The notes beneath the pieces were generated by a model, which searched no databases, was not told the DNA's origin, and saw nothing but the letters and a program-made list of their open reading frames with translations. Below are positions 7,618-15,043 of a DNA stretch of 53,815 bases, piece by piece. The position numbers were made by a program, and so were the translations under genes. Numbering within the stretch: the first letter of the stretch is position 1; every line of letters starts with the position of its first letter. Source of the stretch: Chthoniobacterales bacterium (GTDB taxonomy: Bacteria > Verrucomicrobiota > Verrucomicrobiia > Chthoniobacterales > DASVRZ01); assembly GCA_039930045.1 (NCBI GenBank), contig JBDSQB010000013.1, positions 1-53,815 of the forward strand. The letters are read 5' to 3'.

Positions 7618-9273
7618 CTATTTTTGCGCAGCAGAAACTGCCGGAGCCGGGTGCTCGAAAACGATTTTTCGGCGGCCGAAAATATCGCCGACATCGAAAA
7701 AGCTGACGTAGGCCAGAAAACCCATGATCACGTAGGCGCAGGCGGTCTGCAGGCCGACGAGCACTTTCGTATTCACCGGGCGACGACGCGCGGCCTCGAC
7801 CAGCGCCAAAGTGATGTGACCCCCATCCAAAACCGGTATCGGCAGCATGTTCATAATCGCCAAGTTGACGTTCAAAACGACGCTAAACCAGAGCGCCATC
7901 TGCCAGCCGTATTCGTTTTGAAAGAGCCGGTAATAAACATTCATGATGCCCACCGGACCCGACAAATGCTGGAGGCCCACGTCCGATCCTTTGGTGAAAA
8001 GCGCGTTCACCGTGTTGACCAAAGTCATCCCCGCTGCCTTCAACTGCGTGATCGGACCATCATGCACCATCTGGACTCGGCCCATGCCGTCCCAAGTGAT
8101 TCCCGCGAGCGAATCCTGAGCCCAGCCGACGCCAATCATGGGGTTTTTGATCGTTTTTGGGCGATCCGGGAGCGCTGGTTTGACTTTGACCTGACTCACC
8201 GCGCCATTGCGCTTTAACTCGAGTGTGAGCACCTGATCCTTCGCTGCCTGGACGGCATTGAGCACGGCATAAGAACTGAAAACCGGCTTGCCATCGACCG
8301 CCATCACGCGATCTCCGGGCTGCACTCCGGCGACTTGGCCGGGGCTGTTGGTCATCACGGTTTCGACCTGCGGACCTTCGACTTGGATTGGGATCGGGAG
8401 CCTTTTCCCATCGCGCTCTACATCGAAAGTCACCGACGCCAGCGGGTTCGCGCTCAGCCATTGGTCGAGTCCTTCCGGACTGTAAACTTTCTGGCCGTTG
8501 ATGCCGACGATGTAATCTTTTACCTGCAAACCAGCCTTCGCGGCGGCAGAGTTAGCGGCGATTTTGGCGATGCGCGGCGTCTCGGCGGGACCGACGCCGA
8601 CGGTGCGGAACCCGGCGCGCTGCCAGATTTCGTGGTCCTGTTTTTCAAATTTCGAGGTCTTCTTGGTCTGAGTTCCATTGCGCTCAACGACGAAATCAAT
8701 CGTGCTGCCCTGGCTCTTGATCACGTTCCAACTGATGCTTTCGCTCATGCCGCCGAAGCGTTTGACGCGTTCGCCATCGACTGTGAGCACTTTGTCACCC
8801 GGCAGCAGTCCGGCTTTTTCCGCAGAAGAATCCGGCGCGACAAATCCAATCGTCGTGCCGACTTCGCCCTCGTTTTGCGGACGGCCAATCGTGTAAACGA
8901 TGAGTGCAAAAACACAGGCCAGCAGCACGCTGAAAAGCGGCCCGGCAAAGGCGACGATGATCTTGTCGAGCGCGGAAATCGGCGGCAATTGCTCGCGCGG
9001 CGTTTCCACTTTTCCCTCCATCACTTCCATTGGAGCCATCTGCGGCAGGGCGACAAATCCGCCTGCGGGAATCGTGCCCAGGCTGTATTCGACGCCGCCG
9101 ATGGTGCGTTTCCAAAGGGGTTTGCCAAACCAGATGCCAAACTTTTCCACCACGAGTCCGCGCCAGCGAGCCGCCAGAAAGTGGCCGAGCTCATGGACGA
9201 TGATCATGAGGTTAAAAATGAGGACGACTTCAAGCAGGATGAAGACGAATTTCAGGATTTCAGGGATGGACAT
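7618..9273 (-). CDS. rseP: RIP metalloprotease RseP (site-2 protease family)
   Basis: A 551-aa inner-membrane zinc protease that cleaves transmembrane substrates within the bilayer, classically anti-sigma factors. The zinc site HELGH is at residues 27-31 in the first membrane helix, and the second active-site motif NMLPIPVLDGGH is near residue 480 in the C-terminal membrane region. Between them three PDZ-like domains can be seen (GLLPGDKVLTVDGE, GLQVKDYIVGINGQ, GVQPGDRVMAVDGK), one more than the two of E. coli RseP, which accounts for the greater length. The start abuts the dxr stop (9274), so it is cotranscribed and probably translationally coupled with cdsA and dxr. No anti-sigma factor gene is in the window. 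Confidence 0.96.
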   Translation of the reverse strand: MSIPEILKFVFILLEVVLIFNLMIIVHELGHFLAARWRGLVVEKFGIWFGKPLWKRTIGGVEYSLGTIPAGGFVALPQMAPMEVMEGKVETPREQLPPISALDKIIVAFAGPLFSVLLACVFALIVYTIGRPQNEGEVGTTIGFVAPDSSAEKAGLLPGDKVLTVDGERVKRFGGMSESISWNVIKSQGSTIDFVVERNGTQTKKTSKFEKQDHEIWQRAGFRTVGVGPAETPRIAKIAANSAAAKAGLQVKDYIVGINGQKVYSPEGLDQWLSANPLASVTFDVERDGKRLPIPIQVEGPQVETVMTNSPGQVAGVQPGDRVMAVDGKPVFSSYAVLNAVQAAKDQVLTLELKRNGAVSQVKVKPALPDRPKTIKNPMIGVGWAQDSLAGITWDGMGRVQMVHDGPITQLKAAGMTLVNTVNALFTKGSDVGLQHLSGPVGIMNVYYRLFQNEYGWQMALWFSVVLNVNLAIMNMLPIPVLDGGHITLALVEAARRRPVNTKVLVGLQTACAYVIMGFLAYVSFFDVGDIFGRRKIVFEHPAPAVSAAQK

Positions 9274-10407
9274 TTAGAGAGTTTGGGCAGCGGCGCGGGC
9301 TTCGGCGTCGGCGTTTAGGATAGTGGGAAGGTCGGGGTTTGCAACGGGTCGGTGCGCCTGCATGACGCTGGCGACGATCCGCCAGATGTCGGGGAATGAG
9401 ACAGCGCCGGAGAGGAAACGTTCGACTGCGACTTCGTTGGCGGCGTTGAAGACGGCAGGCAGCGTTCCCCCGGTTTCCCCGGCGGCGCGGGCGAGATCGA
9501 GCGCGGGAAAATCGGCCGTGCGCGGCGCTTCAAACGTGAGCTGGCCGAGAGCGGCAAAGTCGAGCGGACGCAGGTTATTCGCGAGTCGGTCGGGGTAAGT
9601 CACGGCGTATTGGATCGGGAATCCCATGTCGCTGTGGCTCATCTGCGCGAGAACGGAGCCGTCCACAAATTCGACCATCGAATGGATGATGCTTTGCGGA
9701 TGAACGACGACATCGACCTTCGACATCGGGGTGTCGAAAAGCCAGCGGGCCTCGATCATTTCGAGGCCTTTATTAAAGAGCGTGGCGGAGTCGATGGTGA
9801 TCTTGCGGCCCATGTCCCAGGTCGGATGTTTGAGAGCTTGCTCGATGGTAACTCGAGCTAGATCGCACTGCGGCGTCTGGCGAAATGGACCGCCGGATGC
9901 GGTGAGAATGAGTCGCCGAACTGTCGCAGGATCGCGGTTTTCGAGACATTGAAAAATGGCATTGTGCTCGCTATCGACTGGCAGCACGCGAACGCCTTTT
10001 TCGCGCGCCTTCCGCATGACGATTTCACCGGCCATGACGAGGATTTCCTTGCTGGCGACGGCAATGTCCTTGCCCGCTTCGATGGCGGCCAGAGCGGGCG
10101 CGAGGCCGCCGGTGCCGACGATGGCGATGAGGACCATGTCGGCCTCAGGCAGCGTGGCGAGTGCGATCAAACCCGACTCACCGAAAAATGTCTGCGTTCC
10201 ATTCGGCAGCGAGAGTTCGCCGCGTTTCGTTTCATCCACCAGACAAACCGCAGTCGGATGGAACTCGGCTGCGTTTTCGGAGAGTCGAGTTCCATTCACA
10301 TGGGCCGACATTCCGACAATCCGCATCCGATCCGGAATCTGGCGCGCAATCCGCATCGCGCTCTGCCCAATCGAGCCGGTCGCGCCCAAAACGACGACGC
10401 GCTTCAT
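9274..10407 (-). CDS. dxr: 1-deoxy-D-xylulose 5-phosphate reductoisomerase
   Basis: A 377-aa enzyme of the methylerythritol phosphate pathway. It rearranges and reduces DXP to 2-C-methyl-D-erythritol 4-phosphate with NADPH and a divalent metal. The N-terminal NADPH-binding motif GATGSIGQSAM, the metal and substrate motifs DSEHNAIFQCL and TASGGPF, and the flexible-loop block HPTWDMGRKITIDSATLFNKG are all present. It overlaps the cdsA stop by 4 bases (10404-10407) and abuts rseP. The usual uppS neighbour is absent from this cluster. Confidence 0.97.
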   Translation of the reverse strand: MKRVVVLGATGSIGQSAMRIARQIPDRMRIVGMSAHVNGTRLSENAAEFHPTAVCLVDETKRGELSLPNGTQTFFGESGLIALATLPEADMVLIAIVGTGGLAPALAAIEAGKDIAVASKEILVMAGEIVMRKAREKGVRVLPVDSEHNAIFQCLENRDPATVRRLILTASGGPFRQTPQCDLARVTIEQALKHPTWDMGRKITIDSATLFNKGLEMIEARWLFDTPMSKVDVVVHPQSIIHSMVEFVDGSVLAQMSHSDMGFPIQYAVTYPDRLANNLRPLDFAALGQLTFEAPRTADFPALDLARAAGETGGTLPAVFNAANEVAVERFLSGAVSFPDIWRIVASVMQAHRPVANPDLPTILNADAEARAAAQTL

Positions 10408-11288
10408 AGCGGCAGGATGACCAGCCGGAGGTAGAAATAAAGCAGCGGCGCGGTGAAAAGCAGGCTGTCGATCAGGTCCAGCGAACCACCGATTCCCGGG
10501 AGAAAACTGCCGGAATCCTTCACGTTGGCGCTGCGTTTGATGAGCGATTCGCCGAGGTCACCGATGATCGCCGCGAAACCGAGCGAGAGCCCGAGCACGA
10601 TGCAGTGCTCCAAGTTTAGCAACGACAATTTCTGCGGCAGCAGCTTCCACAAGCCGACACTGGCAATCAGCGAAAAGCCCAGCGCACCGAAGAAACCCTC
10701 CCACGTTTTCGCCGGGCTAATGTGCGGCACGAGCTTGTGTTTTCCGATCAGGCTGCCCGTGATGTAGGCGCCCATGTCGCTAAATTTCGTCACGACCAGC
10801 AGGTAGAGCAGGTAGAATTGACCTCCAATCGAATGGTCGGCATTGCGCGGGACGATATAGACGACCTTGATGATGAAACTGAAGAGCCAGACGACGTAGA
10901 GCAGCCCGAAAATCGTGTAAGCCATCGTCTCAATCGGCGACGGGTCGCGCGTTTTCTGAAACATCTGCCGCGCAAACACGCCGAGCATGAAGCACATCAG
11001 GATCGCCAGCTCGAAATCGTAGGCACTCGGCGGGCCGTTTCTTTGGCTCCAATAGTAACCTCCCGTGAGCATGGCCAGGCCGCAGATCATGCCGAAGATC
11101 TTGAAATTGGGCCGCTGCGACGCGTCGAGCATCGTAAAAAATTCCCAGAGTGCGATCAGACCCAGCCCGGAAATGATCAGATAAATCCCCGGCTCCCAGC
11201 CCATCAGGATCGTCCCGAGGATCACCACCCAGAGAGTGAGCGTGCTGGCCAGCCGGCGGAAAAAAATGGATTTCTTGGAGCTGGTCAT
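10404..11288 (-). CDS. cdsA: Phosphatidate cytidylyltransferase
   Basis: A 294-aa integral membrane enzyme with about eight hydrophobic segments. It makes CDP-diacylglycerol from CTP and phosphatidic acid, the precursor of phospholipids. The conserved SPAKTWEGFFGALG block and the C-terminal signature DLGESLIKRSANVKDSG-FLPGIGGSLDLIDS are clear. In the signature the usual PGHGGxxDRxD reads PGIGGSLDLID, so His and Arg positions are replaced. This may be a lineage variant. It is first of the cdsA-dxr-rseP unit, with 4-base coupling to dxr. Confidence 0.95.
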   Translation of the reverse strand: MTSSKKSIFFRRLASTLTLWVVILGTILMGWEPGIYLIISGLGLIALWEFFTMLDASQRPNFKIFGMICGLAMLTGGYYWSQRNGPPSAYDFELAILMCFMLGVFARQMFQKTRDPSPIETMAYTIFGLLYVVWLFSFIIKVVYIVPRNADHSIGGQFYLLYLLVVTKFSDMGAYITGSLIGKHKLVPHISPAKTWEGFFGALGFSLIASVGLWKLLPQKLSLLNLEHCIVLGLSLGFAAIIGDLGESLIKRSANVKDSGSFLPGIGGSLDLIDSLLFTAPLLYFYLRLVILPL

Positions 11289-11369
11289 GGATCGGAAAAC
11301 GCGGGGGACGGGATTTCATAGGCAAGCCCGGCGCATCTTGCAAATGAATAGTCCCCACGCCCGCGTCGG

Positions 11370-11398
11370 TTGACACATCCCGGACTCGCCATTCTATT
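11370..11398 (+). promoter_or_regulatory. Sigma-70-like promoter for the glutaredoxin gene, possibly leaderless
   Basis: TTGACA (11370-11375), a 17-base spacer, and TCTATT (11393-11398). A start about 7-8 bases on would fall at the ATG at 11406, and there is no Shine-Dalgarno sequence, so the mRNA may be leaderless. Confidence 0.5.
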
Positions 11399-11405
11399 TC
11401 GCCTC

Positions 11406-11663
11406 ATGCCCGAAGAACTCGTTCTCTACGTCAAAAAAACCTGCCCCTGGTGCATCGCGGCGGAGAGCTGGCTCGATCAAAAAGGCTACGCCTATCGCGA
11501 GATCGATGTGAATCAGAGCCAGGCGAGTTACAGTGAAATGCAGAAAATTTCCGGTCAGCGCTTCGTTCCCACATTGGTCGTCGGCGACAAACACCTTGCC
11601 GATTTCGACACCGCCCAGCTTGAGCAATTTCTAAAAACGGAAGACATCCGGCCCGCGAAGTAA
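11406..11663 (+). CDS. Glutaredoxin family protein
   Basis: An 85-aa thioredoxin-fold protein. The redox motif CPWC lies in beta1-alpha1 (YVKKTCPWCIAAESWL), the cis-Pro block is RFVPTLVVGD, and the C-terminal helix TAQLEQFL completes the fold. Dithiol CPxC glutaredoxins reduce disulfides or glutathione adducts in the cytoplasm. Tyr is replaced by Trp in the active site (CPYC to CPWC), as in several bacterial and NrdH-like members. An upstream in-frame start would add 12 residues, but the ATG at 11406 fits the fold and the promoter better. The next gene follows after 5 bases on the same strand. Confidence 0.88.
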   Translation: MPEELVLYVKKTCPWCIAAESWLDQKGYAYREIDVNQSQASYSEMQKISGQRFVPTLVVGDKHLADFDTAQLEQFLKTEDIRPAK

Positions 11664-11668
11664 TAGCC

Positions 11669-12493
11669 ATGATGCCCCTCTCTTCAGCCCTGGCGTTGCT
11701 CGTCGGCGTCGGCGTGCTCGGCCTGGCCTTCCGCACGGTGGCGCATCCCATCGCGCAAAAACTGGCGGTGCTCTGTCTTTTCGGCGTCTCCTTTCTCATC
11801 GGCTGGCTGCCCGGCGGCAGCGTCTGGATGGGATTTGTCTGCCTCAGCATCTGGCTCCTGCTTCCGTGGCTGGAAATTCTCACCCGCGTGCGCCGTCTGC
11901 GCCTGCCGATGGACAAGACGTTGGAAAGCAAACGTCCGCCCTCGCGCGAGTTGTTTCCCGATCTCGATGAGCTGACCGAGGAGATCGAGTCGAATCATTT
12001 CGCGCATGTCGAGGACACGGGCTGGGACTGGGAAAACCAGGCGCAGTTTTTCCGGCTCTTCTATCGCGAGAAGGAAAAAATGCAGGCCGCGATCTGCTCG
12101 ATCGACCAGGATCAGGTGGCGTTTTTCTATCTGTCGCTCTCGACGCGCACGACCGACGGCAAGCTCTGGACGACTTGGAATTATCCATTCTCCACGGCGC
12201 TGAAACCGTCGCCAAACTTGCAGCTCAACCGCGTCGCGCCGATGTCGGATTTCGTCACGATGATCAGCCAGCACGAGTCGTTTCTGGCAAAGAACCACGT
12301 CAACGCCGAGAGCACGATGGAACTCAACGCCGAGACGATGCTCGAAGGCATGCAGACCGATTTGCGGCAGCAGATCGACCACAACTTGCGCGCCGGCGTG
12401 CTCCTGCCATCGGAGGAAGGCAAGGTCCGCTACTCCTGGCGCGGGCTGTTTTTCATCTGGTGCCAGTTCATCTGGGACTTCGTGCGGCTGTAA
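11669..12493 (+). CDS. Membrane-anchored protein of unknown function, 274 aa
   Basis: Three hydrophobic segments at the N terminus (about residues 5-22, 30-47 and 52-70) anchor a large soluble region. The cytoplasmic or periplasmic part is acidic and aromatic-rich: DLDELTEEIESNHFAHVEDTGWDWENQAQFFRLFY, split here by domain limits at about 90-130, then SIDQDQVAFFYLSLS. The C terminus has a Trp/Phe-rich segment (WRGLFFIWCQFIWDFVRL) that could touch the membrane. I do not recognise the family. It is 5 bases after the glutaredoxin gene, so the two are probably cotranscribed. A role tied to redox state would be speculation. Confidence 0.7.
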   Translation: MMPLSSALALLVGVGVLGLAFRTVAHPIAQKLAVLCLFGVSFLIGWLPGGSVWMGFVCLSIWLLLPWLEILTRVRRLRLPMDKTLESKRPPSRELFPDLDELTEEIESNHFAHVEDTGWDWENQAQFFRLFYREKEKMQAAICSIDQDQVAFFYLSLSTRTTDGKLWTTWNYPFSTALKPSPNLQLNRVAPMSDFVTMISQHESFLAKNHVNAESTMELNAETMLEGMQTDLRQQIDHNLRAGVLLPSEEGKVRYSWRGLFFIWCQFIWDFVRL

Positions 12494-12550
12494 AAAACTT
12501 GCCGTTGGCGCGGGAAAACGTCATACCACTTCGAGTCATATCTAACTCGC

Positions 12551-12901
12551 ATGGACACGCCTCCCCCACCCCCGCTCGCCACCGGCAGCGATGATAAAAT
12601 CTGGATCATCCTCTGCCATCTTTCGCTCATCATCGGAGTCGGATTTATCCTGCCGCTGATCGTTTATTTCGTAAAGAAACAGGACTCGCCACTCACCGCC
12701 GAACACGCCCGGGAAGCGCTGAATTTCCACATTAGCGTCTATCTTTACGCCTTCGTCTCATTCCTGCTCTGCTTCATCTTCATCGGAGTTCCGTTGTTAT
12801 TCATCCTCGGCATCGGCTCTGTGATCTGCAGCATCGTCGCCTGCATTAAAGCCTCCGACGGCCAGTTCTATCGCTACCCGCTAACTCTTAGATTCGTCTA
12901 A
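12551..12901 (+). CDS. DUF4870 family small membrane protein
   Basis: A 116-aa product starting MDTPPPPPLATGSDDK, then three membrane segments. Family features are all present: the ILCHLSLIIGVGFILPLIVYFVKKQ block, HAREALNFHISVYLYA, and the C-terminal CSIVACIKASDGQFYRYPLT. The Pro-rich N-terminal tail is typical of this family and of the related Tic20-like group. The function is not established. The gene overlaps the end of the convergent acetyltransferase gene by 14 bases. Confidence 0.88.
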   Translation: MDTPPPPPLATGSDDKIWIILCHLSLIIGVGFILPLIVYFVKKQDSPLTAEHAREALNFHISVYLYAFVSFLLCFIFIGVPLLFILGIGSVICSIVACIKASDGQFYRYPLTLRFV

Positions 12902-13427
12902 CATTCCGATGTTTGTCAAACGCTAGGACTTCCGGCTGCGGCGGATCATTTTTTTTCGGCGCTGCCTTTTTCACAGGCAGCGGATTTTCTAAAAACCGAT
13001 ACGATTTAGGTTGTAATCCTAACTTGCGATAGGAACGCAGCGCCGCGCGATTTTCCTTCTCCACGTAGAGCCGGATGCCTGCCACGTTTCCCTGCCGCTC
13101 GGCCATTTCCTGAATGTAGCCGTGGATTTTGCTGAAGACGCCCTGCCGACGCATCGCGGGATCGACATAGACGCTCTGCAACCACCACCACTGACGGTTT
13201 AGCCAGTCGCTCCATTCAAAAGTGATCATGGCCATGCCCACGATTTTTTTCCCGTTGTCGGCGACGATGTAGAAGCCGTGTTTCGGTTCTCCTAACAATG
13301 TGCGCACCCCCACGCCGACGAGCCGGCGATTGAGCGTGCGCTGCTCGGTTTCACGCGCCAAAGCCACATTGAAGCTCGCGATTTTCGACGCGTCTTCCGG
13401 AGTGGCGGGGCGAATGACCAGATTCAC
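12888..13427 (-). CDS. GNAT family N-acetyltransferase
   Basis: A 179-aa acyl-CoA-dependent acetyltransferase. The N-terminal IRPATPEDASKIASFN and the central acetyl-CoA block LQSVYVDPAMRRQGVFSKIHGYI (with the R/Q-x-x-G-x pyrophosphate loop RRQGVF) are clear, followed by IRLYVEKENRAALRSYRKLGL, the usual beta5-alpha4 region. A basic tail (KKAAPKKN) follows. The substrate cannot be told. It lies 3 bases downstream of mdh, so the two may be cotranscribed. Confidence 0.9.
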   Translation of the reverse strand: MNLVIRPATPEDASKIASFNVALARETEQRTLNRRLVGVGVRTLLGEPKHGFYIVADNGKKIVGMAMITFEWSDWLNRQWWWLQSVYVDPAMRRQGVFSKIHGYIQEMAERQGNVAGIRLYVEKENRAALRSYRKLGLQPKSYRFLENPLPVKKAAPKKNDPPQPEVLAFDKHRNVRRI

Positions 13428-13430
13428 AGT

Positions 13431-14411
13431 TTAGAGAAGCTCGGCGACGAGCGCTTTTTCTTCCTTCAATTCGTTGATGGTCAGATCAATTTTGCCTTGG
13501 CTGAACTCACTGACCGGCACTCCTTGGACGATTTCCCAAGTCGAGCCGTTCGAGCGAATCGGGAAGGAAGTCATCAAACCCGACTCCACGCCATAGCTGC
13601 CATCGGAGCAGATCGCGACCGAAAACCAGTCGCCCGCAGGAGTCGGAGTCGTGAGCGAACGCACGGTATCGACGACCGCATTCGCCGCCGAAGCCGCCGA
13701 CGACGAGCCCCGCGCGGCGATGATGGCGGCCCCGCGTTTCTGCACGGTGGAAATGAAGTCGCCCTCCAGCCAGGCGCGATCCGAAATGACTTCCGTGGCT
13801 GGTTTGCCGCCGATTTTGGCGTTGGTAAAATCGGGATATTGCGTGGCCGAATGGTTGCCCCAGATCGCAACGTTAGTCACCTCCGTAACATCGACGCCCG
13901 CCTTCTGCGCAAGCTGCGATTTGGCGCGGTTTTCATCGAGCCGGGTCATGGCAAACCAGCGATCCTTTGGGATGGACGGAGCGTTGTTCATCGCGATCAG
14001 GCAATTCGTATTGCACGGATTTCCCACGACGAGAATGCGCACGTCGGACGCCGCATTGGCCGCGATGGCTTTTCCCTGACCGGTGAAAATCCCGCCGTTG
14101 ATCGAGAGCAAATCCTTGCGCTCCATCCCCGCTTTGCGCGGAACGCTGCCGACGAGCAACGCCCAATTCACCCCGGCAAAACCCTCCGCGAGATCGGCTG
14201 TGGCGGTGATTTTTTTCAAGAGCGGAAACGCGCAATCGTCGAGTTCCATCACGACGCCGCTGAGGGGTCCGAGGCCGGGGGCGATTTCGATCAAACTCAA
14301 CTCCACCGGCTGGTCGAGGCCGAACATGGAGCCCGATGCGATGCGAAAAAGAAGGGAGTAGCCGATCTGGCCGGCTGCGCCAGTGACGGCGACTTTGATG
14401 GGAGTTTTCAT
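13431..14411 (-). CDS. mdh: Malate dehydrogenase
   Basis: A 326-aa NAD(P)-dependent enzyme interconverting malate and oxaloacetate. It belongs to the long, cytosolic-like (type 2) MDH group rather than the short mitochondrial type. The nucleotide-binding [19 protein letters not shown], the [10 protein letters not shown] block, the active-site [13 protein letters not shown] and the catalytic [12 protein letters not shown] are intact. The ATG at 14411 gives the proper N terminus ([14 protein letters not shown]); the frame is open further upstream, but that part overlaps the small ORF at 14437-14595 in another frame. Confidence 0.96.
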   Translation of the reverse strand: MKTPIKVAVTGAAGQIGYSLLFRIASGSMFGLDQPVELSLIEIAPGLGPLSGVVMELDDCAFPLLKKITATADLAEGFAGVNWALLVGSVPRKAGMERKDLLSINGGIFTGQGKAIAANAASDVRILVVGNPCNTNCLIAMNNAPSIPKDRWFAMTRLDENRAKSQLAQKAGVDVTEVTNVAIWGNHSATQYPDFTNAKIGGKPATEVISDRAWLEGDFISTVQKRGAAIIAARGSSSAASAANAVVDTVRSLTTPTPAGDWFSVAICSDGSYGVESGLMTSFPIRSNGSTWEIVQGVPVSEFSQGKIDLTINELKEEKALVAELL

Positions 14412-14436
14412 AGGATGGATGGGAAAGTAAAAGGGT

Positions 14437-14595
14437 CTAACGGGCTGAGCGCGGAGTGTCAATTCCAGGCTGCTCGGGAGGTGTCTCGCGCAAGGAGGAA
14501 GATTTCGACTCCGTGGATATGCGGTAGCGTTTGATGACGCGATACATTTCGTAAAGGTCGCCGAGTTCTTTCAAAGTTCGCTCAATTTTGGTCAT
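14437..14595 (-). CDS. Small basic protein overlapping the nucleotidyltransferase gene, 52 aa
   Basis: The ATG at 14593-14595 overlaps the last 14 bases of the nucleotidyltransferase gene, a layout that usually means translational coupling. The product begins [20 protein letters not shown] and continues as a basic helix (IKRYRIS) followed by a disordered Ser/Pro-rich tail, 52 aa in all. It is too short for family recognition by eye. Because it is locked to a putative toxin/antitoxin-type nucleotidyltransferase, it is a candidate partner or regulator. The coding potential of the first 26 codons looks good; the tail is less convincing. Confidence 0.55.
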   Translation of the reverse strand: MTKIERTLKELGDLYEMYRVIKRYRISTESKSSSLRETPPEQPGIDTPRSAR

Positions 14596-15037
14596 TTTTT
14601 AGGTGCTCGATGTCCGCTTGGTCCAGGGCGGAGTTGCGGAAGGATTTCATCCAGATCAAATCCTTTTTGGAAGCAATGCTAACAACGCCATCAGCGGACT
14701 CTGCGGCGACGGCGTTTTTCAGTATGCTTCGATAACGTTCATCGTCACCGATCATCACGTCAACGATCATAAATTCCTCGCCTTCAAACTTGGTAAAGCG
14801 ATGCAGTCGGATCCCAGAATCACTGAAGTTCCAAGGCAAGGATTTATCGGTGTAACCTGCCGCGTTTAGTATTTCTTTGATGCCTGCGTAGCTCTCGGAA
14901 GTTATGAGAATATCGATGTCTTTAGTGAAACGAATAAAGTCGTGAAAAGCCATCGCCACACCGCCAACCAAGGCATACTTAAATGGCGCGTCCTTTAGTT
15001 GCCTGAGAATCTTGGAAAACTCAAAAAAGACGTTCAT
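14582..15037 (-). CDS. Nucleotidyltransferase-fold protein (AbiEii / DUF6036-like)
   Basis: A 151-aa protein with the minimal nucleotidyltransferase core: FKYALVGGVAMAFHDFIR followed by TKDIDILI, which supply the GG and DxD metal-binding motifs. A third acidic strand (FMIVDVMIGDDER) follows, and the C-terminal region VVSIASKKDLIWMKSFRNSALDQADIEHL matches the tail of this family. Such proteins are often half of two-gene toxin-antitoxin or abortive-infection systems that modify tRNA or proteins. Here the only linked gene is the 52-aa ORF that overlaps its end. It is 6 bases downstream of malQ. Confidence 0.85.
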   Translation of the reverse strand: MNVFFEFSKILRQLKDAPFKYALVGGVAMAFHDFIRFTKDIDILITSESYAGIKEILNAAGYTDKSLPWNFSDSGIRLHRFTKFEGEEFMIVDVMIGDDERYRSILKNAVAAESADGVVSIASKKDLIWMKSFRNSALDQADIEHLKNDQN

Positions 15038-15043
15038 AACAAC

